Of a stretch of 64,000 nucleotides of DNA, positions 46,642 to 58,149 are shown piece after piece. Source of the stretch: Cryptomeria japonica (taxonomy: Eukaryota > Streptophyta > Pinopsida > Cupressales > Cupressaceae); contig NC_081413.1 in the NCBI RefSeq assembly GCF_030272615.1, forward strand, positions 558,397,136 to 558,461,135, read 5' to 3'. Every line of letters begins with the position of its first letter. The first letter of the stretch is position 1. Below the pieces are notes generated by a model that was given only the letters and a program-made list of their open reading frames with translations, was not told the DNA's origin and did no database searches. A program made the position numbers and the translations under genes.

Positions 46642-46783
46642 TTCGCAATTGTGTTGACATAAATTCGCAATTGTTCACATAATAGTTTGCAATTGTGTTG
46701 AAGATAGTTCGCAATTATGCTGAAGATAGTTCGCAATTATGCTGAATATAGTTCACAATTGTTCAATAGTTGATCCACAGTTG
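46642..46783. repeat. Phased CAATTG repeat, cluster 2 (seven units)
   Basis: Cores lie at 46646, 46668, 46690, 46712, 46734, 46756 and 46778, every one exactly 22 bases from the last. Typical unit: TTCGCAATTGTGTTGAAGATAG; two neighbours (GAAGATAGTTCGCAATTATG) are almost identical. The last core reads CAGTTG. It lies about 420 bases after cluster 1. Confidence 0.92.
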
Positions 46784-48132
46784 TAAGACATCCACATAAC
46801 ATTAATGCTCTGGATTTTCTTCATTCTATATCATTAAAATGTTCTATATCCATAGACAAAGAAGTAAAAAATTGTAACCAAGACAAAAATTAGGCTGGAA
46901 AGCCCACCATGTGCTAACCATTCTCATGTTTTCTTGTAGGAAGTTGGACTTAAATTAGCCAAATCTTTCTTTTTGGGGCTTTTAAAAAGAACAAACAAAC
47001 AAACTGCTTTTTATTTCCTCACCGTTGCCATGAAGGATAAAATGAACACCATGCTTTTATGGAGCAACATCTCCATCTAGACTAGAAAATTTTACAATGA
47101 AGTTTTAAATATAACTTCATTTTCCGTGTTTTCAAGGTGGTTAGCATATGCTCTCCCCTTAATTGGGGGACCAAAAAGCCAGACCCACCTTTTTCATGCT
47201 TTTTCTCAATGTTGCACTAGGATAAAACCCTTAGAAGGCCTACTTCCCGAGTAGCCCATAAGGCCAAGTGAGAGGGAACGACTTAAGTGGCAATGATTAA
47301 AGCCAAGTAATCCGAGCCACTATAAAATAAATGTGTTTGCAATGAAAATTGTAAGGAACAAGTGATACATGTTCTCATAATGAAGTTTTGCCTCCCTCAG
47401 TGCCTATATGGTACAGGAAAGCTTGAAGAATGTAACCTCTTTAGACTGGGAAACCTCCTTAACGGAGCGTAACATGCTATTGTTTATGACCACCTGAACA
47501 AAACCATGACTAATATTTTTAGGATCTAGAGGCCAAACCAAGTCAGTAACCAAACACTATGGTATCATAGTGCAAGGGTGTGGAAGGATCTACCCCCAAT
47601 TACTCACTATATATCTCCTAGGATAATGAGCCAATAGAGGAGCAATCTTCTTTGGTTTAATTTTCGGACAAAGACAAAAAAATGGGTGCACCCTAGGGTG
47701 TGACAAAGCTGTTTGAGCTGATGGAGTGTCAAGTTGTGGGCTATGATATCATTTGTGACCTTTTGACCTTAGGTGAGTCTGCTTGATATGCTATTGAATG
47801 ACCAAAATTTTATCAAAAACAAAAATGAGGTTTTGAAAAAAATCTCAACATCCACAATAGTTTGAAAAAATCCTTTAAACATTGCTCTCTTTTGGTTATG
47901 TCAAGTTTTTTTCCATTGCTTTGTTGTTGTGTCTTTGCTACATAATCAAACAAAAACAAAGTGGAATCTCAACCAAGTTTTGTCAAAAACATCAACAAGA
48001 ATCTTAAAACTCAAAGAAAAATCCAAGTATCAACATCAACATCAAAATCAAAATCAAAATTGTCACTTTCAGAGAAATGGAGAAAACATCTTATCTGTTG
48101 CGATCTTAGGTCCAAACTAGTAAAGCAAACAT
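46784..48132. mobile_element. Probable decayed LTR and leader of a retroelement
   Basis: The sequence shows LTR-like traits without a second copy: a direct run from TTAGCATATGCTCTCCCC near 47140 to TTTTCGGACAAAGAC near 47670, and a CACTATAAAATAAATG TATA-like site at about 47317. A possible leader with HQHQNQNQN-type repeats (about 48025-48060) leads into the ORF fragment that follows. No domain supports a family. Confidence 0.3.
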
Positions 48133-48660
48133 CATGGAATGGTGTTATGCATTTTGTAGGGAAGGTGAAGAATTCATCCCTTCCGTTCCTATTCCATTGC
48201 CATCTATAGATATTTTAGCTCAACAAATCAAGACTTTGCAACAACAAACGAGAAACATGACTAGTCCTAACATCCATAGGGATTGGTTAGAAAAAGAGAT
48301 GAGAAAAGTGATAACCACGAGGAAATCGTTATCAGGCCAACCTTCTTTTTCTTGTGAGACCATTCAAACATGACAACCTTCATTCTCCAACAAAATCATT
48401 CCTACTTCACTTCAACCAACATTAGAGTCAGGTCAACCTTCTTCTTTCAACCCAACATATCAAACATATCAATCCCCTTTCAACCAAAATCAAACCCCTT
48501 TCAACCAAAACCAAATACCATTCAACCAAAGTCCAAATCAATCATATCTACCCACCATTTCATCATTGAACAATGCAAGTCCAACAACCAATACAACATG
48601 TTGGCATTTGGCATAACTAATATAGATACAGGCGATGTAGTTGAAGTTGGATGACTGCAC
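48133..48660 (+). pseudogene. Fragment of a retroelement-like ORF with PFNQ repeats
   Basis: The frame opens MEWCYAFCREGEEFIPSVPIP at 48133 and reads IDILAQQIKTLQQQT, then after a stop at 48371-48373 continues into a Gln/Asn/Pro-rich tail with repeated SPFNQNQ, TPFNQNQ, IPFNQSP. I do not recognise a catalytic domain. Such low-complexity stretches are common in gag N-terminal regions of gypsy elements, so gag is the likeliest identity. It is cut 70 bases before the solo LTR at 48734. Confidence 0.35.
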
Positions 48661-48733
48661 CGGTAAATGATAGAAGTCTATTTGTGATGAAGAGATTGAG
48701 AATCTATGAATAAATGACATGACCAATTATTTG

Positions 48734-50250
48734 TGTTGTCATTGATGGCAACCAATGTCAACTAATGTTCCTGATATTTTGTTTTGTTATATAAGTGATT
48801 TGGTTTACCGGAAGACAAGGTTTACTTACAGAGAGCTAAAGTCTGTGAAATAGGACTTTAACCAGTAAAGCAGAGTTGTTTTGATTGGATCAGTCGATCA
48901 ATGATGATTGGTGATTTGCGGTTTGGATGGTGAACTTGTATCATGGAAAGGTGTATTTGACTGGAACCAGAACTTGTGGAGATTACCGAAAGGCGTGTTT
49001 CAAATTTTTGATGAAGTTTTGCTAAGGTTTTAGTAGGGTTTAAGACCGGTGAAGAAATCATCAAACTGGTAATGATTTCTATTATGACGGTGATCGATTG
49101 TGAGTCTACATGAAGTTGGTAACATGACACAACCCACATGAAAGATTTAATTGTTGTTTTGGTGCGATTCAAGGAAGAATTTCTTGGGATTCAACAAAAT
49201 GTTTAGTAGAGTGTTTTGAGGGTTTAACTTTGGTACAGATCGGATTTCCATGATGGGTTATGAATAACCAATGGTTAATATTGCATTGTAATTTATTGTA
49301 ATGATCTGCATATCAATATGTGATGATCTTTTATGATTTGGATTATAAATTCATGATGTATTTAGGGTTTTGTGACTGACCTAGTTGAGATGGCTATTTA
49401 GGATGACACAATTGATGTTTATGGTGTTTGTGGTCTTAAAGAATGTGTTAAGCTGTCCAAGTGAAGTGTGAGATCTGCCTAAGAGTTATAGAGTGTTGTG
49501 TATAACTGGATCTGATCAAGCAAGCATAAAAGTACAAGCAAACAAATCATTCTCTTACTGTTGTTCCCTAACAGTTACAGCAGGTTAAATCCCTTAACTA
49601 ACCTTAAATATTTAAGTCCCCTAATAGGGCAGCTCTAAAAAAGAGTGTTAAATCCTCTCACGAGGTTGATCCTAGTAGATCATCAAGCTCCTAACCGGGC
49701 TGCTAGGCAAATCCCCTAACTGGGTGACTTGTAACAGGGTCTGCTCGTAACTGGGCATATTGTAAGCTCCTAACAAAGCGTACTTCAAAAGAGTACAAAT
49801 ATTTGTGGGTGCCAATGCCCACCGTGGTTTTTCCCTATTTGGGTTTCCACATCAAAAACTTATGGTGTTCATGCGTGGAATGTTTTCAAGTGATGTTCTT
49901 GTGTATGTTTCATTTCATGCATTATTTTCGAGACACGGGTTATGATGTTTTATCAGAAGTTTATCAGAGGTTATCGATACTGATAATAAGTTTGAGAAAT
50001 TTTTTGATCTAATTTTGAAGGTTAATGAGTTGGTAAATGATCAAGTTTATATGATTGCTTTGGTAAATGATTTGATTGATGTGTTAAGTAAATCTAATAA
50101 AGAGGTTATTAGATCTGATTAAAGAAGTTGAGACATTTGTTAAATGGTTTCAGATCTGAGATAAGTTTTTTTTGAGTTAAAGTTTCAATTGGTCTTAATA
50201 CTGATTCACCCCCCCCTCTGAGTATTAACTGGATCCTCATAGGATTAACA
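48734..50250 (+). repeat. Solo LTR of a copia element
   Basis: It starts TGTTGTCATTGATGG and ends AGGATTAACA, 1517 bp, with TGTT/AACA ends. It has the copia LTR blocks ATTCACCCCCCCC near the end (50204-50218) and CCCACCGTGGTTTTTCCC near 49820, and a stretch of CCTAAC/GGG short repeats at 49560-49790 like that in the 1300-2845 LTR. No polypurine tract precedes it and no primer site follows, so it is a solo LTR. Flanking pentamers (ATTTG, CAATG) do not match, so the target duplication is lost or an end is misplaced. Confidence 0.65.
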
Positions 50251-51339
50251 CAATGTTGGTAAATAGATTTGTCATTGCGGTCATTTATCTGAAATTGACC
50301 CTGTTTGCCCAATGAGCAGTGACAAACGTTCCAACAGTTGGAGAGATTGGAGTGAAACCACAATCTTCCTCTATGTTTGAGAGGGGCAGCTCCCTCGTAT
50401 GATAGGGGTATTTAGGATTTTTGTGTACTTTTAACCTGAAAGTACATAAAGGAGAAAACATAGAACTTAAACCAAGATTAATAACAAAAAACCCTACTAG
50501 AAGACATACGAATACCAAGTAGGATTCCATAAAGGATAACAATTACAAAAGGGGCCACTGCCAAATAGGTTAGTCATGCAACGATGATGAAATAAGTACA
50601 ATAAACCTCGACACACGAAGAGCTAGGTTGCAATAGTACATGCAAGTCAAGATACCATAAAATGATGTGTTCTATCAACAAATTTCACCAATACATAAAG
50701 GAATTACTAATTCAACATACGAGAAATTAGTAACAATAACTCATGAATACATTCAAGACACACAAACACAATGCATTCTTCATTATTCTTTTTGAAAATA
50801 TACAAGTTCAAAAAACCGCTTAGTACAAAGTTATGAACATCAAAAGTTCTCACTTAGTTCCTCTACAAAATTCTGCAGAGTCTCCCCCTATTGTAAAAGT
50901 TGCCCCCTCTTTCATTACAAATAGCCTTGTCTTTATAGGCTTGAGAGAATAACTATTTGCAACCACCTAGCCTAACTACTCAAAATAACTACCCTTTTTG
51001 AAGATAAGTTAGGATTTACCTAACTTTTATAAAAATAAAGCTTGTAATTAACTTTAATTACACTAAGTGACATAAGTCACCTTTTGAAAAAGACCAACTT
51101 CAAACTTATAATTTTGATGGAAAAACAATTCTTGAATTATACTGAGGCACTTATCCATGTTCATCCACTTCATTTGATCTCGTAATCATCTCACCATCTG
51201 GCACATAGGTTGATATCCTGATCATAGAAATTAAAAAAAACATTTACCAATAACCTGAATTCATGTCTACAAGCTCTTGAACATCCTTATCCATCACAAA
51301 CATAATATTTCTTTGAACAATAAGAAGGCTTATATGATG
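50251..51339. other. No gene recognised
   Basis: AT-rich sequence. Frames at 50109-50363 and 50285-50542 on the minus strand (the first overlapping the end of the LTR) have no family motif. Confidence 0.45.
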
Positions 51340-53574
51340 GTATGATCAATTCTTATGTAGTCACCTTCATCAATCTCCTGAAAAGTGAAAATGCATCCCT
51401 ATACACAATTAACCTCCATCTTTTCATTACAATATTCACATGCCTAGGAACAATTGACATAAGTGCCCATTCTTCTATAATCATCAAATTTGAAGTGAGA
51501 CAAGCTATAACCACTACGAGGCAAAAACACTCCCTTGTCAATGACGTTGCCGTATCAAATCTACATTTTTCAACAACCCGTTTCGTTCTATTATTAGACT
51601 CTTTTATAGATTTAGCTTTACAACATGTGGTACCCTTGTGTTTATAGCCATAGGATACATTAGATAATAGCCTTGAACAACTATATCACAACTCTTTCAT
51701 CTTTTGGCTAAAACTCTACCAAATGTCTATCGAGTGAACAATGCATACCCATATTCATTGGCATATTGGGAAAAGCTGCAGTCTCTGGCAAAAATTAATA
51801 CTATCGCTTGAACATTCTTGAAGCCTTTTTGACAAATTCGTTTTGGGCATATATCAAAGGCACGATATTTCCTGAGATGACATCCCTTCGAGACATTTTT
51901 TTATAAACAATTTATGATTACAAATTTTGCGTGCATGTCCCTATGAGCATTTCATTGCTTGAGATAACTTCTTATCGAGGCATTATGCCAAACAGTTCAC
52001 GTGATGTCTTAATGGACGTTGATAGTCTGTTCCAAAGCTCCCATTTTACGTGGGGTATGAGTGGCACTGCCTTGCTAAGCATGTTTGCTTTGAATTTTGT
52101 GAAGCCTTTCCAACAAACCCATTCTACTCGAACCTTGAAATCTTTACAATGCACGAGATGACATCTCTTTTGAGGTGGCTATCAAATCCATTGTGCATAT
52201 GCCACAATCATTACATGTAATGCGGTGACATTGATTTGAGGTATCATGCTGAACATTTCACTTACCTTGTCTACGTTCCCATGATTTGCATTGCATGCAA
52301 TGATATCTCATTGAGACACACCTCCCGCTCCAATTTCCTGCTTCTATAGTGGGGCTCCTCCACTCGACATAATTTTATGCCCGACTCATGGATCACTTCC
52401 TATACTTCTCGGAGTGGAAAGGCTGTCATTGGGGTGGTTCGCTACCCCAACAGATGAAACCATAGGTCACATGATGAGTTAGTGAGAGACATGAAGGCAT
52501 GGCTCTTCTCATTTCGGCAACTAGTTCTCAGGCCACGAAGATAAGTAAGTGATAAAAGCCAGCCAAGATACGACTTATACAGGAACATGATTTATACCAA
52601 TTCTCATTAATTCTTTCAAATAGTTCGAGTATGTCATCCATGATTCGTATTTTGCACATGATATCAGTGGTACAAATGCTCCACCGCAAGTCTAACTCAT
52701 TCAAGATAACTGCCATGGGATTGGAAGGTTGACCACAACCATAGAGCACAAACAAAGCTTATAGAGTTAAGAGGGTTTGAGATCTTCCTTGCAAAACCCA
52801 TTTTGAGCACATTCACTACAATTGTTTCTTTACATGAGATGGCATCTCTTGGAAACATTATGTTAAACAGTTCGCTTGCCTTGTGTGAACTCCATGTTCT
52901 GCATACAAGTCTACCAAAGCAGCTCTAGCTGGTGAATGTCAAAATTTCTCTATCCTCTGTGCTTTCATGAATACCATGACAATTTTGTGCATATCTTGGG
53001 ATCATTACATTAAATGAGACCATATTTCTTTAAGGCATTCAGTCAACAATTCACTTGCCATGTCTAAGCTTTCCACATTGCATATATTTCCCACAACCAT
53101 GGCATTCTGTTAAACAACTCAATGCACTTTGTCTATGCTTGCATATTCTACAACATTGCAAATGAATCCAAATAGCTCACATGCATTGTCTATGAAATCA
53201 AATTCTTTGAAACGTTATGTCAGCCAGTCCACTTGCCTTGGCTACGCCTTCCATATTTTGCATACATTTTAACAACTCATGACATGTCTATGCTTCCATA
53301 ATCTGCAGTATAGTTATGTCTACTAGTATATAATTGTGATGTAGTCTTGTTTCTACGTTGGCATGTGTGTCTCCAGAGCAGCTGCAACTTCAACATCTGA
53401 TGAAACCACTTTCTCTTCAATGTATTGATTAATGTTCATAACCTGTTGTTTGAAGCCTTCTTTTTTTTTTAACATCTTGTGGAAGAGGTTAAGATTGTTC
53501 CAGAATGGAGCATTTCTAACCTTCTTGACAAAAGAGTGGGCCCACAAGGTTAATAATGATCCATTTTGGAGCAT
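51340..53574 (-). pseudogene. PPR (pentatricopeptide repeat) pseudogene
   Basis: Read leftwards from about 53574, the frames show repeated plant PPR patterns: INQYIEEKVVSSDVEVAAALE at 53360-53430, then RNMVSFNVMIPRYAQN near 52990, ALVDLYAEHG near 52900, SELFNIMFPRDAISC near 52850, and VDKVSEMFSMIPQINVT...MIVAYAQ near 52230. The DLYA and MIxxYAQ elements are characteristic of the PLS type, whose functional members edit or process organelle RNA. At least five repeats can be traced, but stops and frame changes separate them. It has no introns visible, as usual for the family. The far end near 51340-51540 (DAFSLFRRLM) is less certain. Confidence 0.7.
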
Positions 53575-54645
53575 TCTTAACCTTTTTTTTTTTTAATGTC
53601 TTCTTGAGGTTATGAAAATGGGTTAAAAATTCTCTAGAACAGAGCATCTTTAACCATTACTTAAATATACAATAACCCCAACCTCAAAAACCATCGACCA
53701 TGGAGGCAAAATAGAGGAGAAATGGAAGACATTTTTAGACAACTTATACCTCCTTAAATGACCTCAAATATTAAAATAATTTAAAATATTAAATTATCTT
53801 TTTAAAAATAATTTAAATATTTTAAATTTAATGCTCAAACTTAGGAAAAATGGCCATAACTTTCAAACGGTAGGGAGTTAGGCTCTAAAATTTGAAACAT
53901 GCGTTTATGGTAGGGAAACAAGTCAACCTCATCATTTATTCCTCATGAGGAAATCTAAGATGAAATATTTTGATCATTTTTGGTCAAGTGACATTAAAAA
54001 TTGAAAGTTTAATACATGATAAACTATGATTTGGGTTCAGGCAAAAATTAACCACATATCACAAAATGATGCTTAGAACCTGTCTATCAAATGATTTCCC
54101 TCAATTCTTAGTAATTTTCAAAACTCATCAATTTTTAAACACCTATTGGATCTTCACTCAACATATTTGAAGTTCAAATATTGGGTATATCAAATATAGG
54201 GTAACAACTGGCTGTGACTGGGGACAAGGACTACAAAGGATGCAAGATGAACCCAAAATATCTGGTTCACAAGCTAGTGTACTATCCATTGGGCAACAGA
54301 GTCAAAGAGGAAACAACATAGGGAATAGCTGGAGAAACCAGACACAAACCAAAAATGGGAAGACCACAAAAAAAATTCTAACTAAAATATGTACATGGTA
54401 GGCAAAGACTAACTCAAACTTCTCTAGGATTGTCATATAAAGCCATTCACAAGCCAAGAGAAATAAATGCCTTTACGGAAAAATGGCGTGCATACATGTG
54501 ACACCTGTAAGCTCAACAAGTTGGCAAGATCAACATGTATAAGATGAGAAATATATTTGAGAAATGAACCAAACAACCATCTCTCATCATAAATATGCAT
54601 GCTCTCTCGAATCAAATTGGTACCACCTTGAACATTATTGGTAAT
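53575..54645. other. No gene recognised
   Basis: Two similar segments at about 53460-53520 and 53580-53655 both have a T run, then A(A/T)GTCTT or AACATCTTG, then a GAGCAT(C/T)T block followed by TAACC; they are a small direct duplication. The remaining DNA is AT-rich. Confidence 0.5.
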
Positions 54646-56521
54646 TTATGGAACATTCTCAAGAATACCCATATCCTCTATTTGAAGATCCCTCTGATAG
54701 TCTGGTTTGCAATAAATTGATCCACGAATTGGACAACCCTCATATAATCTATGATGTGAGGAAACTTGAGTAGACATAACCATTGAACCATGTTCATGAA
54801 TATCAGCTTGAAAAACACCTATAGAAATATACTCATATGAAAACAAAGGATTGAGGCACACACTTTCACCATAGGAGAAGTCATCATTTGAAGCCTTCAA
54901 ACACCAATCTGGAATACAATCATTATGAGAATTAACTTCATTGGCTTCCTTCATTAGATCATCGATTACCTCATTTATCTATGCATTCTTGGTACAGTTC
55001 CCAAAACTATCCTCTTGTATAGGGGTGTCTTCTTGATTTAAAGATTCAAAAGGAGGATTGCTTTGAACCTTGAATACTTCAGAAGGCATAGATTTCAATT
55101 CCATCAAAATAGGGACATTTGTTGATATACATACATAGATTTCATCTTCACCCACTCATAGGCATCTGTATTAGTTTTTGTGTTCTCTTGTCCCAATGAT
55201 TCCTCTTCATCACACTGTTCATGAATTTTGAAAACTTCATACTCAGGTGACATGTATGATAAAGAGTGGATGCTTGATGGTTCAACTTTCACTTGAGGCT
55301 GATCTATAAATTCAGTAAATGTCTCCATTTTTGAAGATAAAGAACATGTTTGCAAAATTTTACTTATGGTTCCTTCTCCATTGGTCATATCCATACAAGA
55401 TTGTTCACTAGGTATTATACCTTTGATTTCCACAAAAAAGTTTTCATCTTCAACTGCTATTGACGGATGAATGAGAATATCCTCTCCACATAGAAAGTCA
55501 TCATCAAAAGAATTGAGACACCATGTTGGAATGAAAACTATAGGAGATTCTTGCTTATCCCTCTCCTCTTCATCATTTTCTTGAAGCTTGGGCAGCACAA
55601 AAGTCTTGAAATCATTTATTTCTCCTTCAAGCTCCTTGTTTTCAAGTTCATGGAAGACTTCTTCCTTGCTATGGTGATCTTCATAATTCTCATGACATAC
55701 AAGAACACAATATTCTTTTTCTTCCTCACACACTTCATCTCGATCTTTCTTTTTATATGTATCCTTATGAGCTAATATGGCTTCATATTCCTCAACGCAT
55801 GCATAATGTGATGAATCTTTTTCAAAACTTGGATCACAAGACATCTCATCAGGAATATGCACACCTTCAAGAAAATAATTTTCTCCCTCCTCTTTTTGTT
55901 CAATCATTTTCAATTTTTGAAGAAAGGAAGGATGCACTTTGTTAAGATCAAGTTGCCTATCACCATAAAAGTTTTTCAAAAATTGAAATTGTTCAACATC
56001 ATTAAGATCTTGATTTCTTTGAGCAACAAGTGGAACAAGAAGATCTTTTTCTTCATCATTGTTGTTGTTTACCTCTGGTTCAAGGAATGATCATGAGTAG
56101 GAAACAATTTTACCCTTCCTTCTTTCTCTCCAATTACTTGCAAATATTGGAGTAGAGAAGGATGAACTTTATTAGGACCAAGTTTCTTTCCACTGCAGAA
56201 ACTCTTCAAGAAGTTGACTTGTTCAGGATCATCATGACTTTGATTTTGTCGAACAATTGGTACTGGAGAAAGGTCACTTTTGTCTTCATCTTTCTTGATT
56301 GTTAACTTGGGTAAATGATCGCAAGTGAGAAAACCGATCTCCTTTCCATCATTTTCTTCAATTCTTTGCAACACTTGACGTAATGTAGGGCAAATCTTAT
56401 CAAGAGTAAACTGCATGCCACCATAAAAGATCTTCAAGAACTCAACTTGTATGGGCTCATCAGGAACTTGCTTCTTTTGATATAAATAGTCTTCATCATC
56501 ACTTTCACTGTCACTTTCCAA
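54646..56521 (-). pseudogene. ORF with three internal ~80-residue repeats, near a Tat/Ogre-like leader
   Basis: Starting at 56521 (MESDSESDDEDYLYQKKQV) the protein has three repeats of the form QVxFLKxFYGG..., KVHPSLLQ.L..IE.KEG...., HDH: at about 56290-56450, 56090-56260 and 55870-56000. A one-base frameshift near 56084 splits the third repeat from the second. After it the frame is open for 291 codons (55104-55979), acidic and Glu-rich, then a further block at 54646-54954 repeats the pattern PDWCLKASNDDFSYGE seen earlier as PTWCLNSFDDDFLCGE. No catalytic domain is recognised. It begins about 115 bases inside a gypsy-type primer site, so it is most likely the extra ORF1 or gag region of a Tat/Ogre-like retroelement. 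This is inference from position. Confidence 0.5.
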
Positions 56522-56836
56522 CTTTCCTTTGTACCAAATAATTATTTTGAATTCAATCTTTCAGACAGAGTCGCCAACCTTCACTCTGAAGAAGGTACCT
56601 TACAATTTTTGATGAACAAAACACACTGGTATTTCGCTCCCCAGCGGAGTCACCAAAACACAACAAATAACACAACTCTCAGCACCACAAATTGTGCTGC
56701 TACCAATTACACAACCAAAACATGATCATCTTCACATGTTTAGCAATAGCTCTTCCCATCAAGACTTTGCACCTCAAGTAGCCTCCATATCTTCTGCCAT
56801 TTCTCATCCCCCGAAATCACACAAGAGTAGTTTTGG
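56522..56836 (-). mobile_element. Leader, primer site and LTR remnant of the older gypsy element
   Basis: On the minus strand the sequence reads TTGGTGACTCCGCTGGGGAG (56635-56655 region), resembling the primer-site junction of Tat/Ogre gypsy elements, followed by a leader to the ORF start at 56521. The part up to 56836 would be LTR and is broken off by the chromovirus LTR at 56837. Confidence 0.45.
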
Positions 56837-57288
56837 TGCAATCACTGGTTAGGAGGGAACTCAAAGAGATCAATCTGGACCAATCAGAAAGAGTAAACAC
56901 AATGGAACCACAAGGATATGGAGGCAATGCATAATTGAATTAATTATTTCATGAAAAACTGATTACAGTTAACCGGTAACAACCGGGTTACAAAAACCAA
57001 CTCACTAGCCTACTAAAATTACATGCTTAATTATATAACAAGTCACAACCAGGACCTCAAATCTTAGGATCTATCTTGTAAGTTATATATCTTAACTAAT
57101 CTCTACTTATCTTACTTTCTAATTCTCAATTACAATTATTTATATGATCCAAGGGGATCCAGTTGGCCCAAAAAGGGATCAAATACCGAAGAACAAGACC
57201 TAACATGTAAAAAGAACAAGGTCGACCTCCACCAAAGAGACTCCTCCATAAAATCCAAAGGATGAAGTGTAGATCAAAGGGAAGGTCT

Positions 57289-57764
57289 TGTTAGGGTTTC
57301 AAGCAGATCCGAAGAAAATATGAACTAACAATTATATGCAGATTTAAATACAAAAGATAAAGGAATAAAATAGGACACATATAACACAGAGATTTAACGT
57401 GGTTCACCCAGAAAGGGTTACGTCCACCATACACAACCGTCCAATCTTTCTTATTATCCAACAAAATAATACATCAACATTACAATGCCTTAAGCATCCC
57501 AGCCACTTGTAACATGTGTTTTTAGGGCAACAAACAAAGTCGACCTTTTTAGGGTTTTATTACAATGTCGGTTTTCATCAACAAAAAAAATGGCAAATTT
57601 TTTTTTCTCAGGGGCTACCACCCCCAAACCCCTGTAGCGGGCTTCGCTCGCTTTGGGGGCTACCGCCCCCAAACCCCTGCCCGGGGCCCAGCTTGACCCC
57701 AGACCCCGCTAAGGATATGTGCTGAGTGTACAATACTTTGCTGATCAGTCACCACATTTCAATA
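57289..57764 (-). mobile_element. Solo copia LTR inserted in the chromovirus LTR
   Basis: Plus-strand ends are TGTTAGGGTTTC and CACCACATTTCAATA, the reverse complement of the LTRs of the complete copia element at 34343-39145 (TGTTGATATGTGG and GAAACCCTAACA). Shared inner segments include AACGTGGTTCACCCAGAAAGGG and TTATTATCC. The matching site in the right chromovirus LTR is empty (GAAGGTCGGCCACATAC). A target duplication is imperfect at best (GGTCT against GTCCA). It carries about 105 extra GC-rich bases at 57608-57712 that the complete element does not have. Confidence 0.85.
57608..57712. repeat. GC-rich direct repeats inside the solo copia LTR
   Basis: Two near-identical units, GGGGCTACC(A/G)CCCCCAAACCCC, lie at 57611-57634 and 57655-57679, separated by a short GC-rich spacer that contains GCGGGCTTCGCTCGC. 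Surrounding DNA is below 40% GC, so this island stands out. Confidence 0.85.
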
Positions 57765-58149
57765 GTCCACATGTCAAGGAACATCGAAATCAAAGTTCAG
57801 GGCTCCATAAGCTACATAAGGGATCCAATAGATCCCGAAAGGTTACAATCCAAATAGGTCTAGGCAACCGGTACCAGAAAACTCTTAGAAACGAGTAGCG
57901 ATAAATTGTTGGAAAATGATCCAAATGCTCCACGATTTGGCAATAAGGTAGATCATCAAGTCCTCAAGCAGAAATCCAACTCCTCGAGATCCGGTTAGCC
58001 AATGCCAGAAGATGCAAAATGAAATGCTAAGACTGTAAACTGGAAAGCAAAACATAAAGGAAATATTTTTGGTTGATGCAATATTGCCATGAACCGGGGA
58101 TGCTCTTGTATCGGTCATCTGGGGTTGTTGAAAAAGAGAGTCTCTCACT

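Larger units (their letters stand above)
56837..58113 (-). repeat. 3' LTR of minus-strand chromovirus, carrying a solo copia LTR
   Basis: It starts TGCAATCACTGGTTAGGAGG on the plus strand and is matched by the right LTR (62778-63507: TGTAGTCACGGGTTAGGAGG). After removing the 476-bp insertion the length is about 800 bp against 730. Both contain GTTAACCGGTAACAAC and end in GGGGATGCTCTTGTATC. The outer TG of the left copy has mutated (CTTGTATCG against CTTGTATCA). Confidence 0.85.

Noticed and set aside
46646..46783. CRISPR-like regular repeat array
   Set aside because: The period is only 22 bp with no room for spacers, the genome is a plant, and the conserved part is just a 6-bp core.
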